Origin: Gallionella sp.
GTDB lineage: Bacteria; Pseudomonadota; Gammaproteobacteria; Burkholderiales; Gallionellaceae
Reading direction: 5' to 3'
Assembly: GCA_023229845.1 (NCBI GenBank)
Contig: JALNYK010000001.1
Span: forward strand, 1-64,000
DNA: 64,000 nt
Shown here: one piece after another, positions 34,608-42,106 of the stretch
Layout: every line of letters begins with the position of its first letter
How positions within the stretch are numbered: the stretch's first letter is position 1
The notes under the pieces: model-generated
Told to the model about the DNA's origin: nothing
What the model saw: only the letters and a program-made list of their open reading frames with translations
Databases searched by the model: none
Translations under genes and position numbers: made by a program

Positions 34608-34738
34608 GTCCACGAAAATCACGAAAGACACGAAATAAAACCGCTGGTTATTCATTTTTTGCAGCCCACCAATTAGAGGATACGGTTATTCGTTGCATGC
34701 ATTTGAATCTGTTCGTGCTTTTCGTGTATTTCGTGGAC
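34608..34738. repeat. Paired inverted repeat, TCCACGAAAAACACGAAA family, copy 2
   Basis: Arms 34608-34635 and 34712-34738 lie in the nirD-nasA gap. The interior resembles that of the copy at 37706-37836 (shared GCATGCATT near the right arm), so these two are closely related elements. Confidence 0.85.
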
Positions 34739-34784
34739 AAATGCTTTTTCTAGGATCATGTCCGGGACTACTTGCACGACACCC

Positions 34785-35099
34785 TCACCGCCCGAACTTC
34801 AGCCACACGCGACCGTCTTCCAGCCTGACCGCGAAGCTTTTGGCGCAGCCCTGGTCCGGCGCCACCGCCTCGCCATCCTTCAGGCCGATCTTCCAGCCGT
34901 GCAATGGGCAGCTGACGGTATCGCCGTGGACAATGCCTTGCGACAGCGGCCCGCCCCGGTGCGGGCATTTGTCGTGCATCGCGAATAGCCGGTCGTCTGC
35001 GGTGCGGAACAGCGCGATGTCGCCCTGTTCCGACGCCACGACGCGGCTGCCCTGCGGGGCGATGTCTTCCAGCGCGCAAATCTCGATCCAGCCGCTCAT
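34785..35099 (-). CDS. nirD: Nitrite reductase small subunit (Rieske type)
   Basis: 104 residues. It has a Rieske [2Fe-2S] site with Cys45-Pro-His47 in CPHRGGPL and Cys64/His67 in SCPLHGW, complete as in Rieske-type NirD proteins. It partners NirB in NADH-dependent reduction of nitrite to ammonium. Its ATG overlaps the nirB stop (ATGA), so the two are translationally coupled. Confidence 0.95.
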   Translation of the reverse strand: MSGWIEICALEDIAPQGSRVVASEQGDIALFRTADDRLFAMHDKCPHRGGPLSQGIVHGDTVSCPLHGWKIGLKDGEAVAPDQGCAKSFAVRLEDGRVWLKFGR

Positions 35100-37672
35100 G
35101 CCGTTACTCCCTTAATGTGAAATTCGCGTAGCGATTCGTTTGCCTCCTCGCCCGCTTGCGGGAGAGGATTGAGGAGAGGGGAACGGGCATGGTTAGCTTC
35201 GCTATCAGCTTTGCCATGCCCGGTCATTTGGATGACTTCGTATTCGCGTCGCAGCGCCGGTTGCTGCACCGCCTGCTGCCAGGGGTCTTCGTAATCCTGC
35301 AGGGCGAACAACAGGCGTTCGTACAGCGCCCGGCGTCCAGACTCATCGTCCACCACCGCCGCCTTGACGTGATCGAGACCGACGCGAGCGACGTAATGGC
35401 AGGTGCGTTCGAGGTAGTAGCCCTGCTCGCGATAGAGTTGCAGAAAGGCGCCGGAATACTCCATGACCTCCGCGTCGTTCTTCACCTTGCACAGGAATTC
35501 GGCCACCTCGGTCTTGATGCCGCCGTTGCCGGCGACATACAGCTCGTAACCGGAATCGACGCCGATGATGCCGATGTCCTTGATGCCGGCCTCAGCGCAA
35601 TTGCGCGGACAACCGGAAACCGCGAGCTTGACCTTGTGCGGGCTCCACATGCCGAACAGCATCTTCTCCAGCTTGACGCCCATGTCCATCGAACGCTGGG
35701 TGCCGAAGCGGCAATGTTCCGCCCCGACGCAGGTCTTCACCGTGCGTATGCTCTTGCCGTAGGCATGGCCGGACACCATACCGGCCGCGCCGAGATCGGC
35801 CCAGATTTTCGGCAGGTCTTCCTTCTTGATGCCGAGCAGATCGACGCGCGCGCCGCCGGTCATCTTCACCGTCGGCACGCGATATTTCTCCGCCACGTCG
35901 GCGATCGCGCGCAGCTCGGCGGGCGTCGTCAGCCCACCCCACATGCGCGGCACCACGCTGTAAGTGCCGTCTCGTTGGATGTTGGCGTGCGCGCGCTCGT
36001 TGACGAAGCGCGACTGCGGGTCGTCCTTCGCCTCGCCCGGCCAGGTCGAGATCAGGTAGTAGTTCAGCGCCGGGCGGCAGGAGGCGCAGCCGTTGGGCGT
36101 CTTCCATTCCAGCGCCTTCATCACCTCGGGTATCGCGATCAGGTGCTGGCTGCGGATCGCCTCGCGCACCACGCCGTGCGAGTGCTCGGTGCAGCCGCAC
36201 ACCGCCTTGTCCTTCGATTGCGACGGCGTGTAGGCCCCGCCCACCGTCGAGGCGAGAATCTGCTCGACCAGCCCGGTGCAGGAGCCGCACGAAGAGGAGG
36301 CCTTGGTGTGCTTGCGCACCTCATCCAGCGTGAACAGCCCGTGGCTCTTGATCGCCTTGACGATATCGCCCTTGCACACGCCGTTGCAGCCGCACACCTC
36401 GGCCTCGTCCGGCATGCCGGCCGCCTTCGACTGGCCGGCATGGCCGACGTCGCCGACGTGGTTCTGGCCGAACATCAGATGGTCGCGTATCTCGCGGATG
36501 TTCTGCCCGTCCTTGACCAGCTGGAAATACCAGGCCCCGTCCGCCGTGTCGCCGTACAGCACGGCCCCGACCAGGATGTCGTTCTTCACCACCAGCTTCT
36601 TGTACACATTGCCGGACGGATCGTGCAGGACAATTTCTTCGCTGCCCTCTCCGCCCATGAAGTCGCCGGCGGAGAACAGATCGATGCCGGTGACCTTGAG
36701 CTTGGTCGAGGTCACGGAGCCCGTGTAACGCGCGATGCCGTGATGCGCCAGATGGTTGGCGCAGACCCGCGCCTGATCGAACAGCGGCGCGACCAGGCCA
36801 TAGGCGACGCCGCGATGGGACACGCATTCGCCGACGGCATAGATGCGCGGATCGTAGGTCTGCATCGTGTCGCTGACCACGATACCGCGATTGCAGTAGA
36901 GGCCGGCGGACTCGGCCAGCGCCATGCTGGGGCGGATACCGGCGGCGACCACCACCAGGTCGGCGGGAATCTCCAGGCCGTCCTTGAAGCGTAGCGCGGC
37001 CACGCGCCCGGACTCGCCGCGTATCAGCGCCTCGGTCTGCTTCTCCATTAAAAACTTGAGCCCGCGCGCTTCGAGCGAGGTCTTCAGCATGTCGGCTGCC
37101 GCCTTGTCGAGCTGGCGCTCCATCAGCCAGGGCATCAGGTGCACGACGGTCACGTCCATGCCGCGCTGGCGCAGGCCGTTGGCGGCCTCCAGCCCCAGCA
37201 AGCCGCCGCCGATCACCACCGCATGGCGATGTTCGCTTGCCGCGGCGATCATTTCGTCGGTGTCGCGGATGTCGCGATAACCGATCACCCCCGGCAGGTC
37301 GTTGCCCGGGATAGGCGGGATGAACGGCGTCGAACCCGTCGCCAGCAGCAATCGGTCGTACTCGGCCTCGGAGCCGTCGTCGGCGATCACCTTGCGCCCC
37401 GCGCGATCGATGCGCGCGATGCGCTTGCCCAGATGCAGCGCGATGCCGTTGTCGCGGTACCAGTCGAGCGGGTTCAGGATGATGTCCTGTATCGTCATCT
37501 CCCCGGCCAGCACCGGGGACAGCAGGATGCGGTTGTAGTTCGGATGCGGCTCGGCGCCGAAAACCGTGATGTCGTAGAGATCGGGGGCGAGCTTCAGCAG
37601 CTCTTCCACCGCGCGTATCCCGGCCATGCCGTTGCCCACCACGACCAGTCGCATTTTATTTTTCGTCATCAT
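35096..37672 (-). CDS. nirB: NADH-dependent nitrite reductase, large subunit
   Basis: 858 residues with GAGGAG before the ATG. Order of domains: pyridine nucleotide-disulfide oxidoreductase (FAD site VVVGNGMAGIRA; NAD site VVIGGGLLGLEA near 155), two BFD-type [2Fe-2S] segments (CGCNGVCKG near 427, CGCTEHSHG near 492), and a sulfite/nitrite reductase half with the siroheme-[4Fe-4S] cysteines in CVGAEHCRFG near 647 and SGCPRNCAEAG near 687. It reduces nitrite to ammonium with six electrons from NADH. The last ~35 residues come from a palindromic repeat shared with nasA (tail includes LNPLPQAGEEANESLREF), so the native C-terminus was probably replaced or extended. Confidence 0.96.
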   Translation of the reverse strand: MMTKNKMRLVVVGNGMAGIRAVEELLKLAPDLYDITVFGAEPHPNYNRILLSPVLAGEMTIQDIILNPLDWYRDNGIALHLGKRIARIDRAGRKVIADDGSEAEYDRLLLATGSTPFIPPIPGNDLPGVIGYRDIRDTDEMIAAASEHRHAVVIGGGLLGLEAANGLRQRGMDVTVVHLMPWLMERQLDKAAADMLKTSLEARGLKFLMEKQTEALIRGESGRVAALRFKDGLEIPADLVVVAAGIRPSMALAESAGLYCNRGIVVSDTMQTYDPRIYAVGECVSHRGVAYGLVAPLFDQARVCANHLAHHGIARYTGSVTSTKLKVTGIDLFSAGDFMGGEGSEEIVLHDPSGNVYKKLVVKNDILVGAVLYGDTADGAWYFQLVKDGQNIREIRDHLMFGQNHVGDVGHAGQSKAAGMPDEAEVCGCNGVCKGDIVKAIKSHGLFTLDEVRKHTKASSSCGSCTGLVEQILASTVGGAYTPSQSKDKAVCGCTEHSHGVVREAIRSQHLIAIPEVMKALEWKTPNGCASCRPALNYYLISTWPGEAKDDPQSRFVNERAHANIQRDGTYSVVPRMWGGLTTPAELRAIADVAEKYRVPTVKMTGGARVDLLGIKKEDLPKIWADLGAAGMVSGHAYGKSIRTVKTCVGAEHCRFGTQRSMDMGVKLEKMLFGMWSPHKVKLAVSGCPRNCAEAGIKDIGIIGVDSGYELYVAGNGGIKTEVAEFLCKVKNDAEVMEYSGAFLQLYREQGYYLERTCHYVARVGLDHVKAAVVDDESGRRALYERLLFALQDYEDPWQQAVQQPALRREYEVIQMTGHGKADSEANHARSPLLNPLPQAGEEANESLREFHIKGVTA
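35117..35222. repeat. Palindromic repeat forming the 3' end of nirB
   Basis: Nearly the same sequence as 33607-33685 in nasA, with the same orientation and reading frame. The palindrome here has 9-base arms, CGGGCATGG (35184-35192) and CCATGCCCG (35214-35222). Confidence 0.85.
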
Positions 37673-37705
37673 GTACTCCTCAAAATCCTAAAAACCTTCA
37701 TTCCA

Positions 37706-37836
37706 TCCACGAAAAACACGAAAAGCACGAAACAAACCAGTTTGTTAATAAGACATTCAGACTCGCCCATCGGGGGATGCGGCTAATCGATGCATGCATT
37801 CAAATCTGTTCGTGATATTTCGTGTCTTTCGTGGAC
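37706..37836. repeat. Paired inverted repeat, TCCACGAAAAACACGAAA family, copy 3
   Basis: Arms 37706-37732 and 37809-37836 lie in the gap between the MoaD-like gene and nirB. With the copy at 34608-34738 it brackets nirBD on both sides. Confidence 0.85.
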
Positions 37837-37879
37837 AACGGTGTTTTCCCAAGATAAAGCACAACCCGGTCAGAGCCGC

Positions 37880-38188
37880 TCACGCCTCGAACACGGACTT
37901 GCGCGAAGAAATCTCTATCTCGCTGCCGGCCTCGATGCGGTCCGACAGCGCCGCATCCTTGCCATTGACGCTGCACAGCACATGACTCTCATCCAGCTCA
38001 TCCACCCATCTGCCACCGCGCAGCCGCAAGCGGTGCAGCAGCTGTTCCAGTGTGCAGGCCTCGTCCGGTATCGCCATGCGTTCCGATGTCGCCAGCAGGA
38101 ATTCGCTGGTTCGGCCGAAATACATGATCGCAACCTCGTGCCTGCGCTTGAGCGAGGCCTGGAACATCGCGGCGAATGGCTTTCCCAT
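37880..38188 (-). CDS. MoaD/ThiS-like small protein
   Basis: About 102 residues from MGKPFAAMFQ at 38188 (a longer frame to 38266 overlaps nrtC and is rejected). Residues ~22-98 fit a beta-grasp MoaD/ThiS fold: a start like VAIMYFGRTSEFLL, IPDEACTLEQLLHRLRLRG, then LCSVNGKDAALSDRIEAGSEIEI. MoaD proteins normally end in Gly-Gly for thiocarboxylation; this one ends SRKSVFEA with no GG. It therefore probably cannot carry sulfur in molybdopterin synthesis and may be a repurposed accessory protein. It follows nrtC by 4 bases in the nitrate operon, next to a molybdoenzyme gene. Confidence 0.65.
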   Translation of the reverse strand: MGKPFAAMFQASLKRRHEVAIMYFGRTSEFLLATSERMAIPDEACTLEQLLHRLRLRGGRWVDELDESHVLCSVNGKDAALSDRIEAGSEIEISSRKSVFEA

Positions 38189-38192
38189 GGTG

Positions 38193-38984
38193 CTAAGCCG
38201 CTTCCTTGGCCTGCTTCTGGTACAGGAACTCGAGCACCCCGCCGCGCAGCGCGTGGTAGCGCGCATCGGTCGCCAATGCCAGACGGTTGCGCGGCTTGGG
38301 CAGGTCTACCGTCAGGATCTCGCCTATGGTCGCCGCCGGGCCGTTGGTCATCATCACGATGCGGTCGGACAGCAGCACCGCCTCGTCCACGTCGTGCGTG
38401 ACCATCACCACCGTGCTGTTCGTCGCCGCAACGATTTTCATCAGCTCGTCCTGCAGATGCGCGCGGGTCAGCGCATCCAGCGCGCCGAACGGCTCGTCCA
38501 TCAGCAGCACCCTGGGTTGCATGGAGAGGGCGCGGGCGATGCCGACGCGCTGCTTCATGCCGCCGGAGATTTCATGCGGATATTTTTGTTCCGCATGACT
38601 CAGGTGCACCAGCGCCAGCGCTTCCTTGGTGCGCTGCCGGAGCAGCGCCTTGTCTTCCGTCGCACCGAACACCCGCTCGACCGCGAGGTAAACGTTGTCG
38701 AAACAGGTCAGCCAGGGCAGCAGCGAGTGGTTCTGGAACACCACGCCGCGATCCGGCCCCGGCCCCGCGATCTCGCGATCCGCGCAGAGCATCACGCCAT
38801 CGGTCGGCAGCAGCAGTCCGGCGATCAGGTTGAGCAGGGTGGACTTGCCGCAACCCGAGTGGCCGATCAGCGTGATGAATTCGCCGCGCTCGATCTTCAG
38901 GTCGATGTCCTTGAGTGCGACGAACTCGCCCTGCCGGGTTGAGAACGACATTTGCACGTTCTCGATTTGTACATAGCTTTTCAT
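38193..38984 (-). CDS. nrtC: Nitrate ABC transporter, ATP-binding protein
   Basis: 263 residues from MKSYVQIENV at 38984. Walker A GHSGCGKST (41-49), Q-loop VFQNHSLLPWLT, ABC signature ISGGMKQRVGIARAL, Walker B VLLMDEPFGALD and switch His in VTHDVDEAV. It belongs to the NrtCD/SsuB/TauB group. It is the single-domain form: there is no NrtA-like C-terminal regulatory domain as in cyanobacterial NrtC. It powers nitrate (or nitrite/cyanate) import with NrtA and NrtB, with 11 bases to nrtB. Confidence 0.93.
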   Translation of the reverse strand: MKSYVQIENVQMSFSTRQGEFVALKDIDLKIERGEFITLIGHSGCGKSTLLNLIAGLLLPTDGVMLCADREIAGPGPDRGVVFQNHSLLPWLTCFDNVYLAVERVFGATEDKALLRQRTKEALALVHLSHAEQKYPHEISGGMKQRVGIARALSMQPRVLLMDEPFGALDALTRAHLQDELMKIVAATNSTVVMVTHDVDEAVLLSDRIVMMTNGPAATIGEILTVDLPKPRNRLALATDARYHALRGGVLEFLYQKQAKEAA

Positions 38985-38995
38985 GGCGTTCCCGA

Positions 38996-39769
38996 TCAAT
39001 AGCTGAAGCGTTTGGCGATCCTGACCAGCATCGTTTCCAGCAGCAGTCCGACGATGCCGACGATGAAGATAGCGATGATGATGTGCTCGACATTGAGGTT
39101 GTTCCATTCGTCCCAGACCCAGAACCCGATGCCCACGCCGCCGGTCAGCATTTCCGCCGCGACGATCACCAGCCACGCGGTGCCGATGGCGAGGCGTATG
39201 CCGGTCAACATGTAGGGCAGCGTGGCGGGGAACAATATCCGGGTGAATATCTTCCACTCGGACAGGTTGAGCACCCGCGCCACGTTGAGGTAATCCTGCG
39301 GCAGCTGGCGCACGCCCATCGCGGTGTTGATGATCATCGGCCAGATGCTGGAGATGAAGATCACCCAGATGGCCGCCGGATTCGATGCATTGAATACCAG
39401 CAGGCCGATGGGCAGCCAGGCCAGCGGCGACACCGGCCTGAGCATGCTCACGATGGGCGAAGTCATCTTGTTCAGGAAGTTGAAGCGTCCGATCATGAAG
39501 CCGAGCGGAATGCCGATCAGCGCGGCGAGGCTGAAGCCGATGCCGACCCGCCCCAGCGAGTTCAGCACATTCCAGCCTATGCCCTGATCGTTCGGCCCGT
39601 TCTGATAGAACGGATCGCTGAACAGGACCACCGCCGAGTCCCAGGTCTTCATCGGCCCCGGCAGATTCTCGCTGGTCTGCGTCACCATGCCCCAGACCAG
39701 AACGAACATTCCCAGCCCCAGGAGCGGCGGAAAAATGTGCTCTGCAAAGAATTTTCTGGCTTTCATCAT
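38996..39769 (-). CDS. nrtB: Nitrate ABC transporter, permease
   Basis: 257 residues from MMKARKFFAE at 39769; the ATG overlaps the nrtA stop (ATGA). Hydrophobic segments near 12-32, 80-100, 115-165, 190-215 and 225-245 and the cytoplasmic EAA-like region (LPYMLTGIRLAIGTAWLVIVAAEML) mark an inner-membrane permease of the NrtB/SsuC type. Confidence 0.93.
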   Translation of the reverse strand: MMKARKFFAEHIFPPLLGLGMFVLVWGMVTQTSENLPGPMKTWDSAVVLFSDPFYQNGPNDQGIGWNVLNSLGRVGIGFSLAALIGIPLGFMIGRFNFLNKMTSPIVSMLRPVSPLAWLPIGLLVFNASNPAAIWVIFISSIWPMIINTAMGVRQLPQDYLNVARVLNLSEWKIFTRILFPATLPYMLTGIRLAIGTAWLVIVAAEMLTGGVGIGFWVWDEWNNLNVEHIIIAIFIVGIVGLLLETMLVRIAKRFSY

Positions 39770-41091
39770 GCCCGCACCTTGAAGCTGGCCGCATAGCCTT
39801 TGGGATCCTTGCCGTCCCACACCTTGCCGTCTATCAGCTTGGAGCTGCGCATCACATCCTTGGGCACCGCCACCTTGACTTGGGAGGCCGCCTGTTTGTA
39901 CAACTCGATCTGGTTGATCTGTTTGGCGACGCCCAGATAATCGGGATCGGTCTTGAGCAGGCCCCAGCGTTTGTGCTGGGTCAGGAACCACATGCCGTCG
40001 GAAAGGTAGGGGAAAGGCACTTTGCCGTCGTTAAAGAACTTCATGTGATTGGGGTCGTGCCACTTCTTGCCCAGGCCGTCTTCATAGTTGCCCAGGAAGC
40101 GTCCTTCGATGACATCGACGGGCGCATTGACGTACGACTTGGCGGAGATGATCTTGGCCACCTTGGCGCGGTTCGACTCGGCATCGATGAACTTCGCCGC
40201 GTCGAGCATCGCCATGATGAGTGCACGCGCCGTATTGGGATACTTCTGCACGAACTCGGCGGTGGCGCCCAATACCTTTTCGGGATGATCCTTCCAGACA
40301 TCCTGCGACGACGCCACCGAGAAGCTGACGTTGTCGTAAATACCGCGGGCGTTCCACGGTTCGCCAACACAGAATCCGTCCATGCTGCCGACCCGCGCAT
40401 TTGCCACCATCTGCGGCGGCGGCACCGTGATGGTCTTGACCTCGGAGATCGGATTGATCCCGTAATTCGCCAGCCAGTAGTACAGCCACATGGCGTGGGT
40501 TCCGGTCGGGAAAGTATGGGCGAAGGTATATTCGCGCGGCTGGGCCTTGATCAGCTTTGCCAGCGATGGACCGTCGGTGACCCCCTTGTCCTTGAGCTGG
40601 TTGGCAAGCGAGATGCCCTGACCGTTGTTGTCTATGGTCATCAGCACGGCCATGTCTTTCTGGTTGCCACCGATGCCAAGATGCACGCCGTACACCATGC
40701 CGTAAAGAATATGCGCGGCATGCAATTCGCCATTGACCACTTTGTCGCGCACAGCCGCCCAGGATGCTTCCTTGGAGGGGATGATCTTGATGCCGTATTT
40801 CTCGTCGAACTTCATCAGCGATGCGATCACCACCGAAGCGCAGTCGGTCAACGGGATGAAGCCCACCTTGACCTCCTTGAGCTCCGGCGCATCCGAACCG
40901 CCTGCCCAGGCAGCCGCACGCGTTCCCATCGGCACCATGGACATAATCCCGGCGGCCCCCAAACTTGCTCCCATCAGTTTCATGAAATCCCTCCGGCTGG
41001 TTTGTTCTGGAGCACTGGTTTGCTCTGGAGTACTGCTTTCCACTGCAGCGGATTTTTCAGTGCCCGTGATTTCTGCTTTCAAGTTTTCCAT
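39766..41091 (-). CDS. nrtA: Nitrate ABC transporter, substrate-binding protein with Tat signal
   Basis: 441 residues from MENLKAEITG at 41091, with AGGAG upstream; an earlier in-frame start lies in the leader. A Tat-type signal has twin arginines at 33-34 (SRRDFMKLMG) followed by a hydrophobic stretch. The mature part is an NrtA/NasS-type binding protein: KVGFIPLTDCASVVIA, SWAAVRDKVVNGELHAAHIL and GSMDGFCVGEPWNA. The export signal argues for a periplasmic NrtA, not the cytosolic sensor NasS. First gene after the ANTAR-controlled leader. Confidence 0.93.
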   Translation of the reverse strand: MENLKAEITGTEKSAAVESSTPEQTSAPEQTSRRDFMKLMGASLGAAGIMSMVPMGTRAAAWAGGSDAPELKEVKVGFIPLTDCASVVIASLMKFDEKYGIKIIPSKEASWAAVRDKVVNGELHAAHILYGMVYGVHLGIGGNQKDMAVLMTIDNNGQGISLANQLKDKGVTDGPSLAKLIKAQPREYTFAHTFPTGTHAMWLYYWLANYGINPISEVKTITVPPPQMVANARVGSMDGFCVGEPWNARGIYDNVSFSVASSQDVWKDHPEKVLGATAEFVQKYPNTARALIMAMLDAAKFIDAESNRAKVAKIISAKSYVNAPVDVIEGRFLGNYEDGLGKKWHDPNHMKFFNDGKVPFPYLSDGMWFLTQHKRWGLLKTDPDYLGVAKQINQIELYKQAASQVKVAVPKDVMRSSKLIDGKVWDGKDPKGYAASFKVRA

Positions 41092-41139
41092 TTCCTGCTC
41101 TCCTTTACGTAACAGTTCCGCGAATTGAATCTGCAAAAT

Positions 41140-41183
41140 AAAAAAAGGCGTCCGACTGCGCTTTTGCGCAGTGGGACGCCTTT
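41140..41183 (-). terminator. Attenuator hairpin in the nrtA leader
   Basis: On the minus strand the RNA reads AAAGGCGUCCCACUGCGC, loop AAAA, then a matching arm ending in GGACGCC and a run of U residues: a long intrinsic terminator ~50 bases before nrtA. Its 5' arm overlaps the second ANTAR hairpin, so the two folds exclude each other. Confidence 0.88.
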
Positions 41184-41187
41184 GTCC
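41174..41187 (-). promoter_or_regulatory. ANTAR-target hairpin P2
   Basis: The RNA GGAC-AAAGGC-GUCC forms a 4-bp stem with a hexaloop having A at position 1 and G at position 4, the ANTAR recognition rule. It shares bases with the attenuator, so protein binding would prevent termination. Confidence 0.8.
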
Positions 41188-41212
41188 TTTATTGCCTTAC
41201 TTCAGCTTCTCC

Positions 41213-41228
41213 GAACCGCCGTTGGCTC
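41213..41228 (-). promoter_or_regulatory. ANTAR-target hairpin P1
   Basis: The RNA GAGCC-AACGGC-GGUUC forms a 5-bp stem (one G-U) and a hexaloop with A1 and G4. It lies 25 bases upstream of P2, the usual two-hairpin arrangement for NasR/NasT/EutV-type antitermination. Confidence 0.8.
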
Positions 41229-41245
41229 GTTGATGGTTATTACAA

Positions 41246-41262
41246 AGCAACAGTCATGCCAA
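41246..41262 (-). promoter_or_regulatory. Sigma-54 (-24/-12) promoter for the nitrate operon
   Basis: The minus strand reads TTGGCATGACTGTTGCT, matching the sigma-54 consensus YTGGCACGRNNNTTGCW at all positions but one. Transcription would start near 41234, directly ahead of hairpins P1/P2. This fits NtrC-dependent activation under nitrogen limitation, combined with nitrate-dependent antitermination. Confidence 0.8.
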
Positions 41263-41385
41263 CATCAAACAATAAATATACTCATTAATAATTATGCAAT
41301 TACAACAATCACGCCGCGCGAATGGACTGTTCGACCTCATTCAATGCGCGACTTTGGTGCGCCGCCCGTACAAATTCATGCATGC

Positions 41386-41961
41386 TCACGCGCTCAGCTC
41401 CTTGGCCAGAATGATGGCTTCGGCAATTTCCGCCATCCGCTTTCCCTTGCTCATCGCCATGCTGCGCATCCGCTTGTAGGCATCCGCTTCGTTATAACCG
41501 TGATCCGCCATCAATATGCCCTTGGCGCGATCCACCAGCTTGCGTTCCGCTAGCTGATCCTTCGCCTCCTTCAATTCGTCGCGCAGTCGCTTGTGCTCGG
41601 AAAAACGGGCTGCCGCCACCTGAATGATCCCGCTCAGATCCTCGCCCTGTACCGTATGCGCCACATAGGCGCTGACTCCCGCGCGCATGGCTTCCTGAAT
41701 GCTGTGCTGGTCCTTCTGCCCGCCCAGCACAACGACAGGCTTTTCCAGCGTCGAGGACATCAGGCTGATCTGCTCCAGCGTATCCCGACCGGGCGCATTC
41801 GCATCGACAATGATCACGTCCGCCAAGGCGGCCTGTATCGAGCGCTCATCCACCTGCTCCCAGGCCAGCACCCCGACGACATCGAATTCGGCCAGCTCGA
41901 GACTGGCCTTCAGCCAGGCCGCACGATCTCTCACATCGTCAATTATCAGAATTCGTTTCAA
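41386..41961 (-). CDS. nasT: NasT-type ANTAR antitermination regulator
   Basis: 191 residues from a TTG start at 41961 with a G-rich ribosome site. An N-terminal receiver-like domain (MKRILIIDDVRDR, VDANAPG near 52) leads through a coiled coil to a C-terminal ANTAR domain (ERKLVDRAKGILMADHGYNEADAYKRMRSMAM). NasT proteins bind paired hexaloop hairpins in the leader of nitrate genes and prevent termination; the matching leader is immediately downstream (41174-41228). In known systems NasT is held by the nitrate sensor NasS; no nasS is seen here. Confidence 0.9.
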   Translation of the reverse strand: MKRILIIDDVRDRAAWLKASLELAEFDVVGVLAWEQVDERSIQAALADVIIVDANAPGRDTLEQISLMSSTLEKPVVVLGGQKDQHSIQEAMRAGVSAYVAHTVQGEDLSGIIQVAAARFSEHKRLRDELKEAKDQLAERKLVDRAKGILMADHGYNEADAYKRMRSMAMSKGKRMAEIAEAIILAKELSA

Positions 41962-42106
41962 TTTGGGCCCCCCGCTTTTTCAATACAGACCAGCAATTAG
42001 CGAGCCAAGGCCGAATCGCCCTGCTATATAGGCATCCATGAAGCGATCTACTGATTTGCGCACAAGAACGGTGCGCCGTGCGAGGGGTTGGTGCGGCGAA
42101 GGACCC

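Noticed and set aside
39766..41091. Assignment of the nrtA gene as the nitrate sensor nasS
   Set aside because: A clear twin-arginine export signal is present, whereas NasS is cytosolic; position with nrtB/nrtC also supports NrtA.
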